Source: Halalkalibacter oceani (GTDB lineage Bacteria > Bacillota > Bacilli > Bacillales > Bacillaceae_D). Taken from it: a stretch of 64,000 nucleotides of DNA. A program made the position numbers and the translations under genes. The DNA lies in assembly GCF_023715705.1 (NCBI RefSeq), contig NZ_JAMBOS010000015.1, forward strand, positions 23,738 to 87,737, given 5' to 3'. How positions within the stretch are numbered: position 1 is the first letter of the stretch; each line of letters begins with the position of its first letter. A model generated the notes under the pieces. That model was not told the origin of the DNA. It did no database searches and saw only the letters and a program-made list of their open reading frames with translations. This document shows, in pieces, positions 42,911-52,573 of the stretch.

Positions 42911-44422
42911 TTACAACAGAGGTGACAATAAGCGCGACGTTGATTCGATCAAGCGGTAATATACAGATCGATTACGGAAAAGCTCAAAACTGAGCTGGTT
43001 CGAATGTTCAAGATCGTAGACAAAATCACTAACAAGCTTTGTGACACTTTTCGTCCGGTAAAGATACGCATTCACTTCAAAGTTCAAATGAAAGCTGCGC
43101 ATATCCATATTTGATGTACCGATCGAGGCCAGCTCATGATCGACGATGATCAGCTTACTGTGCATAAAGCCGCGGTTATACTCATAGATCTTCACTCCCG
43201 CCTCAAGCAGCTCTGGAAAATAAGAGCGTGAGGCGTGAAAGACGATTCGTTTGTCCGGCCGGTTCGGGACAAGGATCCGGACATCTATACCGGACAGCGC
43301 GGCAATTTTTAATGCGCTCAAAATATCATCATCGGGTATAAAATACGGACTGGCAATCCAGACGTTTTTCTTGGCCGATGTAATCATCGAAAAGAAGAGC
43401 TTTTTATTCACTTCCCATCTCGTGTCCGGCCCGCTGGCAATCATCTGCACACCGCCATCGGCCTTCATCGAGGTTAGAACAGGGGATAAATAAGTCGGGT
43501 TGAGGATTTTCTTTCCGGTTTGATAATACCAGTCCTGCAAAAATATTAACTGCAATGTCCGCACCGCTTCTCCCCTGACATACAGATGGGTATCACGCCA
43601 ATAACCGAAGTATTTGTTCTTGCCTAAGTATTCATCGCCGATGTTGAGACCGCCGACAAATCCGACAATGCCATCAATCACAATGATTTTACGATGATTG
43701 CGGTAATTCAGTTTATGATTTAAAAACGGCAGCCTGACCTTCGCAAACGCCGCCACCTCGACACCGCCGGCCTTTAATTCCTCAATATAGGCTTTTGACA
43801 GCCGCCAGCTTCCGACAGCATCATACAAAAAGCGAACTTCAATGCCCGCCTTCGCTTTTTCAATCAGAAGCTGCTTTATTTCCTGGCCGATCCCGTCATC
43901 ACGGACAATATAATATTCCAAATGAATATGATGCTCAGCCATGCGCAGCGCCTGGAGTATATTAGCAAACGTTTCCTTTCCGTCAGTCAGCACCTTCGTT
44001 TCACTCGCAAACGAAATTGGATTATAACCGAGACGGTGGGCGAGTCTGAACAGCAGCTGCTGATGGTCCCCCATTTTCCGCAGCTGGTCTTCGTTTAACT
44101 GCTTCGTCCCTTCAATCTGGCGAAAGGCTTCTTCATCCTCAAGTGCCTTCATCGAAAAGGTACGCTGCTTTCGGTGATTTTGCCCAAACAGCAAATAAAA
44201 AAAGAACCCGAATAACGGGAACGCTGCCAAGACGACGAGCCACGTTAATGTTTTCGTCGGATGTCTGTTTTCAAAAAAAATCACGACCGCGATAAACGCG
44301 ACGGAAAGCGTAAAAGCAATACTTATCGTTCCGACAATCCAGCCTTGCAAAAAAAAGCGCGACATATACAGGAAGGCCAGAACAAGCGCTAAAAAAGCCA
44401 AAATATTGAATCGATTCTTCAT
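42911..44422 (-). CDS. cls: Cardiolipin synthase
   Basis: 503 residues. Two N-terminal membrane segments (FNILAFLALVLAFLYMS and WIVGTISIAFTLSVAFIAVVIFF), the KTLTWLVVLAAFPLFGFFFYLLFGQ segment of the Cls family, then two phospholipase-D HKD motifs: NHRKIIVIDG with GGLNIGD and HSKLIIVDHELASIGTSNMDMRSF. It condenses two phosphatidylglycerols into cardiolipin at the membrane. Confidence 0.93.
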   Translation of the reverse strand: MKNRFNILAFLALVLAFLYMSRFFLQGWIVGTISIAFTLSVAFIAVVIFFENRHPTKTLTWLVVLAAFPLFGFFFYLLFGQNHRKQRTFSMKALEDEEAFRQIEGTKQLNEDQLRKMGDHQQLLFRLAHRLGYNPISFASETKVLTDGKETFANILQALRMAEHHIHLEYYIVRDDGIGQEIKQLLIEKAKAGIEVRFLYDAVGSWRLSKAYIEELKAGGVEVAAFAKVRLPFLNHKLNYRNHRKIIVIDGIVGFVGGLNIGDEYLGKNKYFGYWRDTHLYVRGEAVRTLQLIFLQDWYYQTGKKILNPTYLSPVLTSMKADGGVQMIASGPDTRWEVNKKLFFSMITSAKKNVWIASPYFIPDDDILSALKIAALSGIDVRILVPNRPDKRIVFHASRSYFPELLEAGVKIYEYNRGFMHSKLIIVDHELASIGTSNMDMRSFHLNFEVNAYLYRTKSVTKLVSDFVYDLEHSNQLSFELFRNRSVYYRLIESTSRLLSPLL

Positions 44423-44493
44423 ATAGAGTCTCCTGGGTGAATATTTGGCTTATTCATCTAAGAAAAGCTCAGAGCAGTGCATTCTTGCTTATT

Positions 44494-44533
44494 TAAGAAA
44501 AAGCGAGCTGATTGCCTAATGTAATCAACTCGC
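44494..44533 (-). terminator. Terminator of mecA
   Basis: GCGAGTTGATT/AATCAGCTCGC (one G-U pair) with a nine-base loop, followed by TTTTTCTT on the minus strand. Confidence 0.8.
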
Positions 44534-44542
44534 TCACCTGGA

Positions 44543-45190
44543 TTACCGGGAAAAGGAATCTCGAATCACCGGAAGTGCATTGGCCTTCACAATCTCTTTA
44601 CCGTATTCCATTATTCTGTAAATCGAAATGTCTGATTCGAAGCCATATTCCAGTATTTGACTCAGCATGTCATCCTGCTGATCTTCGTTATATGTTTCAT
44701 CGTCGAAAATAACGTGAAGATAATAAGTACCTTCAAAATGATAAAGCTCGTTGTGCAAGTCGTTTATATGGAAATTATGACTTAAGGAAATCACATCTTC
44801 GAAATCGTTAAAGCCAATTACGATTTCTAGTGGTTCGCTAGTCTTGTCTACCTTGCCATCAGCATTGCCGGACATCAGGTCAACGAGATCCTGGTCATCA
44901 TGATCCTTATCATGCGACACCGGAATTTCCAGCTTCACATTTCCGCCGGAAACCTGCCCTCTCGTCACAACAATTTCAAGACCTTTATCCAAGGCGTGAA
45001 CTTGGATCCACAACGGACCGTCCAATTCAAATTCATCATTATCGCTGGCCTCGTTCATCATTTCGAAGAAGAGCTCTTCTCCACGCTCACGATTGTACCA
45101 GATTTCATCTCTGTCAAATCCTCTGTCTTCAATATCTTTATACGTGATAAAAAATTTAATGGTCGTATCATTGACGCGTTCAATATCCAT
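44543..45190 (-). CDS. mecA: ClpC adaptor protein MecA
   Basis: 215 residues from ATG 45190 (GGAGGGAG upstream; frame open to 45217). N-terminal substrate-binding domain MDIERVNDTTIKFFITYKDIEDRGFDRDEIWYNRERGEELFFEMM and C-terminal ClpC-binding domain LEIVIGFNDFEDVISL ... YYLHVIFDDETYNEDQQDD, joined by an acidic linker. It targets ComK/ComS and modulates Spx-RNA polymerase complexes. Confidence 0.94.
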   Translation of the reverse strand: MDIERVNDTTIKFFITYKDIEDRGFDRDEIWYNRERGEELFFEMMNEASDNDEFELDGPLWIQVHALDKGLEIVVTRGQVSGGNVKLEIPVSHDKDHDDQDLVDLMSGNADGKVDKTSEPLEIVIGFNDFEDVISLSHNFHINDLHNELYHFEGTYYLHVIFDDETYNEDQQDDMLSQILEYGFESDISIYRIMEYGKEIVKANALPVIRDSFSR

Positions 45191-45640
45191 GTTCGCTCTC
45201 CCTCCTACTCGAGTCATTGGTTAATGGATTCATCCAGCAAACACCTTTCTTACGTTATACCCGTAATCCTTTCGATCAACCTTGAATGAGCAGAGAACGT
45301 ATGGGCCGGCTGGTCAGCAAATGAATGATCTGCTTTCTTCTATTTTATGATAAATCCTTTGAAAATGGAAATCTAAAAGCTGCTTTTTTCTCCGATTTTT
45401 CAGAAAAAAGCCACCTTCATCTCAGCAAAACCCCGCCATCATGCGGTTTTCTCCATTCCATTTTCATTAAAAAACTTCCTCTTTTCTCATCATAAAATCT
45501 CCGGCTTGACCATATGGTGATTCTATAGATGAAAAAAAACAAGCCTTTCTTAATTTTTTATTGTCACTGATACATATATGAATTGTCAATGATTTTTATG
45601 AAAAAATAAAATGTTTTTACTAAAGGATGGATGATCGATC
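45191..45640. other. Intergenic region between mecA and the TerC-type gene
   Basis: Divergent promoter region. One hairpin, GCTTTTTTCT/AGAAAAAAGC at 45382-45411, and AT-rich sequence near 45540-45620 are seen. I looked for a yybP-ykoY aptamer, common before TerC genes, and found none. Confidence 0.4.
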
Positions 45641-46300
45641 GTGGATACGGATTTTCTCATTTCACTCTTTACAATTATAGGAGTCGACATCATCTTGGGC
45701 GGAGACAATGCCATTGTCGTCGCCCTTGCCTGCAGGAACTTACCGGCAGAGATTCGTCATAAAGCGATTTTATTCGGTCTCGGGCTAGCTCTCCTTATTC
45801 GCATGGGATTGACGATCATCGCCGTTCATTTACTGGAAATCCCGTTTTTGCTGGCAATCGGCGGCGCTTTATTGATTTATATCGCCTACAGCCTGTTGAC
45901 CGAAACGGAAAACGAGCGGGATGTTAACGGCGGTACAAGCTTATGGAGCGCGATCAAGGCAATCATCATAGCCGATTTTGTGATGGGCTTTGACAATGTA
46001 ATTGCCGTCGCCGGAGCCGCGCACGGCAACCCGTTGCTCGTCATGATCGGTCTGCTCTTCTCGGTTCCGGTCATCATTTGGGGCAGCAAATTAATCCTGA
46101 ACCTCTTTGACCGCTTTCCGATCATTATTTATGTCGGAGCGGGGATCCTCGCCTATACCGCTTCAAGAATGATCACGCACGAGGAGATGCTCGCTCCTCT
46201 CTTTCAACAATTCGACTATGTTGCGCTTGGCCTGCAAATTACGATCATCACCGGAGTAATTTTGCTCGGCGCTTATAAAAAAACCGTTAGTAAAAACTGA
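45641..46300 (+). CDS. yjbE: TerC-family membrane protein
   Basis: 219 residues from GTG 45641 with AAAGGATGG upstream. Seven membrane segments; the family metal-site pattern GGDNAIVVALA in segment 1-2 and the repeat MGFDNVIAVAGAAHGN in the second half. TerC proteins export Mn and metallate secreted enzymes; YjbE is the B. subtilis paralogue at this locus. It ends ahead of a dispersed repeat and a terminator. Confidence 0.9.
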   Translation: MDTDFLISLFTIIGVDIILGGDNAIVVALACRNLPAEIRHKAILFGLGLALLIRMGLTIIAVHLLEIPFLLAIGGALLIYIAYSLLTETENERDVNGGTSLWSAIKAIIIADFVMGFDNVIAVAGAAHGNPLLVMIGLLFSVPVIIWGSKLILNLFDRFPIIIYVGAGILAYTASRMITHEEMLAPLFQQFDYVALGLQITIITGVILLGAYKKTVSKN

Positions 46301-46308
46301 GGGCGGAC

Positions 46309-46389
46309 AATGGCTTCACTCGCCGCAAGCCCGTTGTGAGAAACCCACTCACAACGGACTTTAATAGAACGTGGCGGCTCCGCACATTG
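46309..46389 (+). repeat. Dispersed intergenic hairpin repeat, copy B
   Basis: Core AATGGCTTCACTCGCCGCAA, then the hairpin CCCGTTGTGAG/CTCACAACGG, then AGAACGTGGCGG and CCGCACATTGCT. It differs from copies A and C at scattered bases and lacks their flanks. Sits between convergent yjbE and spxA. Confidence 0.8.
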
Positions 46390-46391
46390 CT

Positions 46392-46423
46392 AAAGAGGGT
46401 ATCCCTTTTCGGGATACCCTCTT

Positions 46424-46424
<1 letters not shown>
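46392..46424. terminator. Bidirectional terminator between yjbE and spxA
   Basis: Perfect 14-base-pair stem AAAGAGGGTATCCC and complement with a five-base loop; touches the spxA stop codon. Confidence 0.85.
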
Positions 46425-47169
<745 letters not shown>

Positions 47170-48390
47170 ATGAAAAAGTGGTTAGCAGCGATGACCATTC
47201 TTCTGCTCCTGGCAGGCTGTGCGACGGACGATATAACAAATGAGCAGACAGAGAGGCAGCAGCTTCTTGTTGAGCTTGCCCCTGTTCAAATCAGCTCGAT
47301 TGGGGAAACACTGGAATTATCAGGGCAGCTCCTTCCTAATAAACAGGTTCCATTAGTGACGACAATGCCGCTTAAAGTGACGGACGTACATACAAAGGTT
47401 GGACAAGCCGTAGAAGCGGGAGATTTGCTGATTTCCCTCGATGACGAAGAAGCACGGCGCCAGGTTAACCAGGCCAGTCAAGTACTCGATGAACTGAAGC
47501 AGGCTTTGCATCAGGCCGAACAGATCAATCAGTCTGTCGAACAAAGCATGTCGGCGGCTGCTGATCTCGAAACTGAATTGCTCGCTTCAATTGAACGGGC
47601 TCAGGAGCTTCTTCAAGCATTGGGCGAAGGAGAAGGAGACGCTGATCAGCAGGCGCTGACCGATTTGCTACAAGCGAGTCTTGATGTCTCTCTCAGACAG
47701 GCGGCGCTGACCCAGGCCGCAGGGGCCGGAAGCCTTTCTGCTCCGCTGAACACGGCGGAGCTGTCGATGCAGATCAATCAAGCGGAGGAGGCGGTTCGTC
47801 AGGCGGAAAGCGCGCTGGCGGCGACAAGAATCACAGCTCCAATTGCCGGCACAATCGCTCAGCTTGATGTCACGGCCGGCCAAACCGCTGTTCCTAATCA
47901 ACCGCTGGCAATTGTCAGCGACTTGAGCAAAATGGATGCAGCTTTTGCTGTAAACAGCTTCCAGGTTGCCAGATTACAGCCGGGGATGCCTCTCTCACTC
48001 AGTATTGCCGGCTGGAACGAAGCGGTCGAGACAGAACTGACTGCCGTTTCGCCGGTCATTGACCCGCAAACAAACGCCTTTATGGTCCATGCGACCGTTC
48101 CAAATGAGTCGCTGCAATTAAAGGGCGGTATGAGAGTAACGGCGACAGTCGAACTAGGCACCGTTCAGGAGGCGGTCGTGATCCCTGCCGATGCGGTTCT
48201 TTATCAGGATGGAGAGCCGTACACCTTTGTCGCCGAAGATAATCGCGTGCGCAGGCAGGAGCTTGAGCTGGGCACCCGTGACGGTGCAACCATTCAGGTG
48301 ATAGAAGGCGTAAGTGAAGATGATGAAGTGGTAACCGTTGGTAAGGAGCGGCTCACAGACGGAGCCGCGATCACAGTAAGAAGCGAGTGA
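47170..48390 (+). CDS. RND efflux periplasmic-adaptor-type lipoprotein (HlyD/MFP family)
   Basis: 406 residues from ATG 47170, with AAGGGGTG upstream. Lipoprotein signal with lipobox LLLAGC at about residues 14-19. The barrel-sandwich halves are VTDVHTKVGQAVEAGDLLISLD and ITAPIAGTIAQLDVTAGQTAVPN, enclosing a Gln/Ala-rich helical hairpin; then a beta-barrel domain and VVIPADAVLYQDGEPYTFV. Partner of the RND pump five bases downstream. It would be anchored to the outer face of the membrane. Confidence 0.9.
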   Translation: MKKWLAAMTILLLLAGCATDDITNEQTERQQLLVELAPVQISSIGETLELSGQLLPNKQVPLVTTMPLKVTDVHTKVGQAVEAGDLLISLDDEEARRQVNQASQVLDELKQALHQAEQINQSVEQSMSAAADLETELLASIERAQELLQALGEGEGDADQQALTDLLQASLDVSLRQAALTQAAGAGSLSAPLNTAELSMQINQAEEAVRQAESALAATRITAPIAGTIAQLDVTAGQTAVPNQPLAIVSDLSKMDAAFAVNSFQVARLQPGMPLSLSIAGWNEAVETELTAVSPVIDPQTNAFMVHATVPNESLQLKGGMRVTATVELGTVQEAVVIPADAVLYQDGEPYTFVAEDNRVRRQELELGTRDGATIQVIEGVSEDDEVVTVGKERLTDGAAITVRSE

Positions 48391-48394
48391 AAAC

Positions 48395-51300
48395 ATGAAT
48401 CTAGCTAAATTATCTGTATTACGCCCTGTGGCGATGGCGATGTTTATTATTTTTCTGATCATCCTCGGAAGTGTATCTTTGCGCCATTTACCTGTTGATC
48501 TCTTTCCGGAGCTGACATTCCCTGTTGTGGCCGTAACGGCTACCTATGACGGGGCAGGCCCCGAAGAAATTGAGGAATTGATTACGCAGCCGATCGAAGA
48601 ACTGATGGCCAGCATTCCGAACGTCGAGTCAGTATCCTCCACTTCCCGGACAGGCGGCGCCTTGATTCTCGTCGCTTTTGATTGGGGCACGGATATGGAC
48701 TTCGCTGCTTTGACGATGCGCGAACGGATCGATCAAGTCCGGGAGCTGCTGCCAAGCGAAGTGGAGTCTCCCCAAGTAATGCGGTTTGATCCAAGTATGC
48801 TGCCAATCGTCCAGCTCGCGATTACAGAGCCGGGCGGGGACACGGCTGAAGCCAAGCAATTAATCGAAAATGAAATCAAGCCGCGGCTCGACGCGGTTGA
48901 CGGCGTTGCTTCGGTCCAGGTCGAGGGTGGAAGTGAACAAGAAATCCGGATCGATATTCAGCCTGACGTGCTTGCGCAGTACGGCTTGACATTACAGGAG
49001 CTTCAACAGCTCATTGCCAGTGAGAATATCAATTTCCCGGCGGGTGAAGTACATGACCAGAATCAATCTTTTCCGATTCGCGTCAGTAGTGAGTTCGCCT
49101 CGGTCTTTGATTTAGAGCAGCTTCCAATACCGACCAATGCCGGCGTCGTGCTGCTTGGTGATTTATTCGACATTAGCGAATCCGCAGCTCCCTCTTCTCA
49201 GGAAAGCTACTTGAATGGCGAGCCGGCGGTTGGTCTTTCGATTTTGAAAGCGTCCGGAACGAATACCGTCCAGATCACGAGAGCGATCAACGATGAGCTC
49301 GATGATCTGAAGCAGCAGCTGCCCGAAGGAATCGAGATTCAAACGATTTTTGACCAAAGCCGCTTTATCGAGCAATCAATCAATGCTGTCTTTTTGAATA
49401 TTCTCCTTGGGGGAGGATTGGCGGCTCTTGTGCTCTATCTTTTTTTGCGGAACATTCGCAGCACGTTGATTATTGCCTTATCGATTCCGATCTCGATTAT
49501 GACGACCTTTTTGTTTATGTATTTCTCAGGTGAAACGTTAAATGTCCTCACCCTTGGCGGGCTGGCTCTCGGCGTTGGAATGATGGTTGACAACGCGATC
49601 GTCATTCTCGAGAATATTTACCGCAAGCGCCAGGAAGGGGAAAGTTTGCGCGAGGCGGCGATTCACGGAACGAGCGAAATTGGCGGCGCGATTGTCGCTT
49701 CGACGCTGACGACCGTCGTTGTCTTTTTACCGATTGTCTTCGTCGACGGACTCGCGGCTCAGCTTTTTAAACCATTGGCGCTCACGGTGGCCTTTGCTTT
49801 ACTTGCTTCCCTGATCACAGCGTTGATCATCGTGCCGCTGCTGTCCTCGACCTTTTTACGAACGACAGAGCAGACATCCGTCTTTCAGGTCGGCTTTGAG
49901 AAAACAAAGTCCGTCTACAAAAGACTGCTCGAATTCAGCCTGCGACGGCCAAAGCGGATCATCGCGGTTACCGCCGCGCTCCTCGCCGGCTCTCTAAGCT
50001 GTATTCCGCTGTTAGGCACGGAGTTTCTCCCGGCCCAGGATCAGAGCTTTATCAGCATCGACGTCCGCTTACCGCCAGGCAGCGCCCTGTCAGCAACCTA
50101 TCAAGCGACGGAAGAAATTAATGAAAAACTCGCTGCTTTTACAGAAGTCGAATTGGCCTATGTGACTGTCGGCGGGACGGACAGCTTTTCCCTTGGTGCC
50201 GGCTCACAAACAAACAGAGCAAGCTATAGTCTGCTCCTAAGCGACACAGATAGGCGCATTGCTTCCGACCTGGAAATTGCCGACTCGATCCGCGAGTCCC
50301 TCGCCGCAGTTCCAAACACGGATATTCGTGTCTCGGCGAGCGACAGTGGCTTTACCGATGACCCGATTTCAATTACCGTTAAAGGGCAGGACCTTCAAAC
50401 ATTGGAGCAGCTTTCTGAAGCAATTGTCACGACGGTTTCAACCATTGAAGGGGTGCGGGAGCCGACTACGAACTATACCGCCGGCAATCCGGAAGTGACC
50501 GTAGCGATCAACCGTCAGGCTGCATCCTCCTACGGCATCACAAGCGCGCAAATCGCTTCGACAATCAGCGATGCGACGCGCGGATTAGTGGCGACCCGGA
50601 TTGCGAGACACGGCGAAGAGCTTAATGTCCGACTCCAGGTGGATGACGCTTATACCGCCTCGCTCGAACAGCTCGAACAGCTGCTGCTGTCAACGCCTGG
50701 CGGAGAGCGGATCCCGCTTGCTTCTGTTGCGACAGTTGAACGGGGAGAAGGACCAAGCACGATTAGACGGTCGGATCGGATGCGTGAGGTCACGGTAACC
50801 GCCTCGATTTTAAATCGAGATCTTGGCAGTGTCATCAATGACATTGAAGAGACGCTGATTAAAGAGGTGCGTCCTTTGCTGCCGAACGGGTACCGGATAA
50901 GCTTTGGTGGACAGAATGAACAAATGAACGACGCCTTTACAAAGCTTAGTGGAGCCATCGCGCTCGCCATCGTCCTCGTGTACATGGTCATGGCCGGACG
51001 CTTTGAATCCTTCTTCTACCCGTTTATCATTATGTTTTCCGTCCCGGTTACAGCGATCGGCGTCATTTTCGGGCTGCTGCTCACCAATCAGCCGATCGGG
51101 GTCGGTTCTCTTGTCGGAATCTTAATTTTAACGGGGATTGTCGTCAACAACGCGATCGTTCTCGTCGACTATATTAATACATTGAAAAAGAATGGCTACA
51201 GCTCATACGAGGCGATCATTCAAGCCGGTCCAATTCGACTGCGCCCGATTTTGATGACGGCGCTGACGACGATTCTCGGGCTGATCCCGCTAACACTCGG

Positions 51301-51451
51301 CTTTGGCGAAGGTACGGAAATCCAGCAGCCTATGGCGATAGTGATCGTCTGCGGACTCGCTGTGTCGACCTTTATTACGTTGCTGCTGATTCCAGTCATT
51401 TATTATCTCACCGACCAGCGGAAGGAGAAACGACAGGAACGTTCTTCTTAG
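48395..51451 (+). CDS. RND (HAE-1/AcrB-like) efflux transporter, SwrC-like
   Basis: 1018 residues. N-terminal segment RPVAMAMFIIFLIILGSVSLRHLPVDLFPELTFP, the family motif DGAGPEEIEELITQPIEE, membrane blocks ALVLYLFLRNIRSTLIIALSIPISIMTTFLFMYF with GLALGVGMMVDNAIVILENI (proton-relay Asp pair), and the repeat VGILILTGIVVNNAIVLVDYI in the second half. Two-fold repeated fold with large extracytoplasmic loops. Bacillus relatives (SwrC/YerP) export surfactin and other amphiphiles. Forms an operon with the adaptor. Confidence 0.92.
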   Translation: MNLAKLSVLRPVAMAMFIIFLIILGSVSLRHLPVDLFPELTFPVVAVTATYDGAGPEEIEELITQPIEELMASIPNVESVSSTSRTGGALILVAFDWGTDMDFAALTMRERIDQVRELLPSEVESPQVMRFDPSMLPIVQLAITEPGGDTAEAKQLIENEIKPRLDAVDGVASVQVEGGSEQEIRIDIQPDVLAQYGLTLQELQQLIASENINFPAGEVHDQNQSFPIRVSSEFASVFDLEQLPIPTNAGVVLLGDLFDISESAAPSSQESYLNGEPAVGLSILKASGTNTVQITRAINDELDDLKQQLPEGIEIQTIFDQSRFIEQSINAVFLNILLGGGLAALVLYLFLRNIRSTLIIALSIPISIMTTFLFMYFSGETLNVLTLGGLALGVGMMVDNAIVILENIYRKRQEGESLREAAIHGTSEIGGAIVASTLTTVVVFLPIVFVDGLAAQLFKPLALTVAFALLASLITALIIVPLLSSTFLRTTEQTSVFQVGFEKTKSVYKRLLEFSLRRPKRIIAVTAALLAGSLSCIPLLGTEFLPAQDQSFISIDVRLPPGSALSATYQATEEINEKLAAFTEVELAYVTVGGTDSFSLGAGSQTNRASYSLLLSDTDRRIASDLEIADSIRESLAAVPNTDIRVSASDSGFTDDPISITVKGQDLQTLEQLSEAIVTTVSTIEGVREPTTNYTAGNPEVTVAINRQAASSYGITSAQIASTISDATRGLVATRIARHGEELNVRLQVDDAYTASLEQLEQLLLSTPGGERIPLASVATVERGEGPSTIRRSDRMREVTVTASILNRDLGSVINDIEETLIKEVRPLLPNGYRISFGGQNEQMNDAFTKLSGAIALAIVLVYMVMAGRFESFFYPFIIMFSVPVTAIGVIFGLLLTNQPIGVGSLVGILILTGIVVNNAIVLVDYINTLKKNGYSSYEAIIQAGPIRLRPILMTALTTILGLIPLTLGFGEGTEIQQPMAIVIVCGLAVSTFITLLLIPVIYYLTDQRKEKRQERSS

Positions 51452-51570
51452 AAGGAACGCGTGGAGGGATGACCGTCTTTCGGTTCTGTCTTAATGGCGG
51501 ATGCTAGCGGACAGACATGGAAGGAACGGAGCCGGTTCCATTCTCAAGCTGAAAAATTTTAACATCAATA

Positions 51571-51619
51571 AAAAAGAACGTCTGAATCGGGCCGACAGGC
51601 CTTGTTCAGACGTTCTTTA
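51571..51619. terminator. Bidirectional terminator after the RND gene and the 51742 gene
   Basis: AAAGAACGTCTGAA/TTCAGACGTTCTTT, a perfect 14-base-pair stem, with T-runs on both strands. Confidence 0.85.
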
Positions 51620-51742
51620 TGCAGAATAGCGATTTGGTAACGGCTGCTGCTTTGTTTTTTCTTTCCAATTTTTCAGATTCTTTTTCAAGAACTCCTTCAC
51701 CAGCTCACGTTTTTTCTTACGGTTTTTTGCAATACGTTTCAT
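51617..51742 (-). CDS. Small very basic protein
   Basis: 41 residues from ATG 51742, with AAGGTGGGTGA upstream. MKRIAKNRKKKRELVKEFLKK at the N-terminus, then LKNWKEKTKQQPLPNRYSA: about one third Lys/Arg, helical. It ends directly at a bidirectional terminator, as a real short gene would. Function unknown; small basic Bacillus proteins of this kind are often RNA-binding or stress-induced. Confidence 0.55.
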   Translation of the reverse strand: MKRIAKNRKKKRELVKEFLKKNLKNWKEKTKQQPLPNRYSA

Positions 51743-51784
51743 CCAAATCACCCACCTTATTTGTTATGGTGAACGATTCAGCGC

Positions 51785-52363
51785 CTACACGGTCGGTTGG
51801 TCGGTTGCTTCGGCCTCTTTCGCATTATAGGTGACAACCTGATCGACATCCTCATAGGATTCACCGTAAAGCTGCTTATCCTTATACGTATGAATCGTCT
51901 CATACGTGTGCTTAACCTTTTCATAGATGCTTTGCTCGGAATCATTATGAGGAGACCAGTATAGAATTTCAAGCTCATTAACCTCATTTGTCGCCAGAGA
52001 GCGCCTACGATACCCAACAGACTGTGCATGCGTGAACCCTTCGCGACTGTAAAAACGTTGACGCTTTTTTGTGTCACTGTCTTCATAATCAACCGGTTCT
52101 ACTTCAAGGATAATCGGCTTTTGCTTTTCTTTCAATTGATTTAACAGCTTCTTTCCCAGCCCCTGCCCCCTTGCCTCCTTGGAGACAAACAAATAATCAA
52201 CAAAAATGAAATCATCTGTTTCTACATACATCATAACATGATTTGGTCCTTCATCCTTATGGTAAATATCCGCTTTCTCTTTTAAAAGAAGCTCCATATG
52301 TTCTTTTGATTTCATCTCTTCAATTGGAAAGTACTTGCTCAACTTTTCGTACCAATTCATCAA
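51785..52363 (-). CDS. yjbC: GNAT-family N-acetyltransferase
   Basis: 192 residues. Acetyl-CoA binding motif YLFVSKEARGQGLGKKLLNQL (the Q/R-x-x-G-x-G/A loop), then PIILEVEPVDYEDSDTKKRQRFYSREGF, which is the YjbC arrangement. B. subtilis yjbC lies next to spxA and is stress-induced; here the RND operon separates them. Substrate unknown. Confidence 0.85.
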   Translation of the reverse strand: MMNWYEKLSKYFPIEEMKSKEHMELLLKEKADIYHKDEGPNHVMMYVETDDFIFVDYLFVSKEARGQGLGKKLLNQLKEKQKPIILEVEPVDYEDSDTKKRQRFYSREGFTHAQSVGYRRRSLATNEVNELEILYWSPHNDSEQSIYEKVKHTYETIHTYKDKQLYGESYEDVDQVVTYNAKEAEATDQPTV

Positions 52364-52531
52364 CTCAGCTCCCGTTAGTTATCTTCATTTATAGTATATT
52401 CCAATGTCGCTAATGGTTAAACGCGATCAAATCAGCATTTACTGGAAAAAGCACTGATTTTCTTTCATGAGGAAAACTAAGGTGGAGCATCCATAGAATA
52501 AACCCCGATTCGTCCGCTTTGCTCCGTTTCA

Positions 52532-52570
52532 GAAAAAGGCCTTGTCCCGAATCGCTGTTCGGGACGAGGC
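52532..52570 (-). terminator. Terminator of the 52574 gene
   Basis: GCCTCGTCCCGAA/TTCGGGACAAGGC stem (one G-U pair), followed by CTTTTT on the minus strand. Confidence 0.8.
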
Positions 52571-52573
52571 CGG

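Noticed and set aside
45191..45640. Mn2+ riboswitch ahead of the TerC-type gene
   Set aside because: No GGGGAGTAG or GCAAGACCTTT sequence present, only an A/T hairpin.
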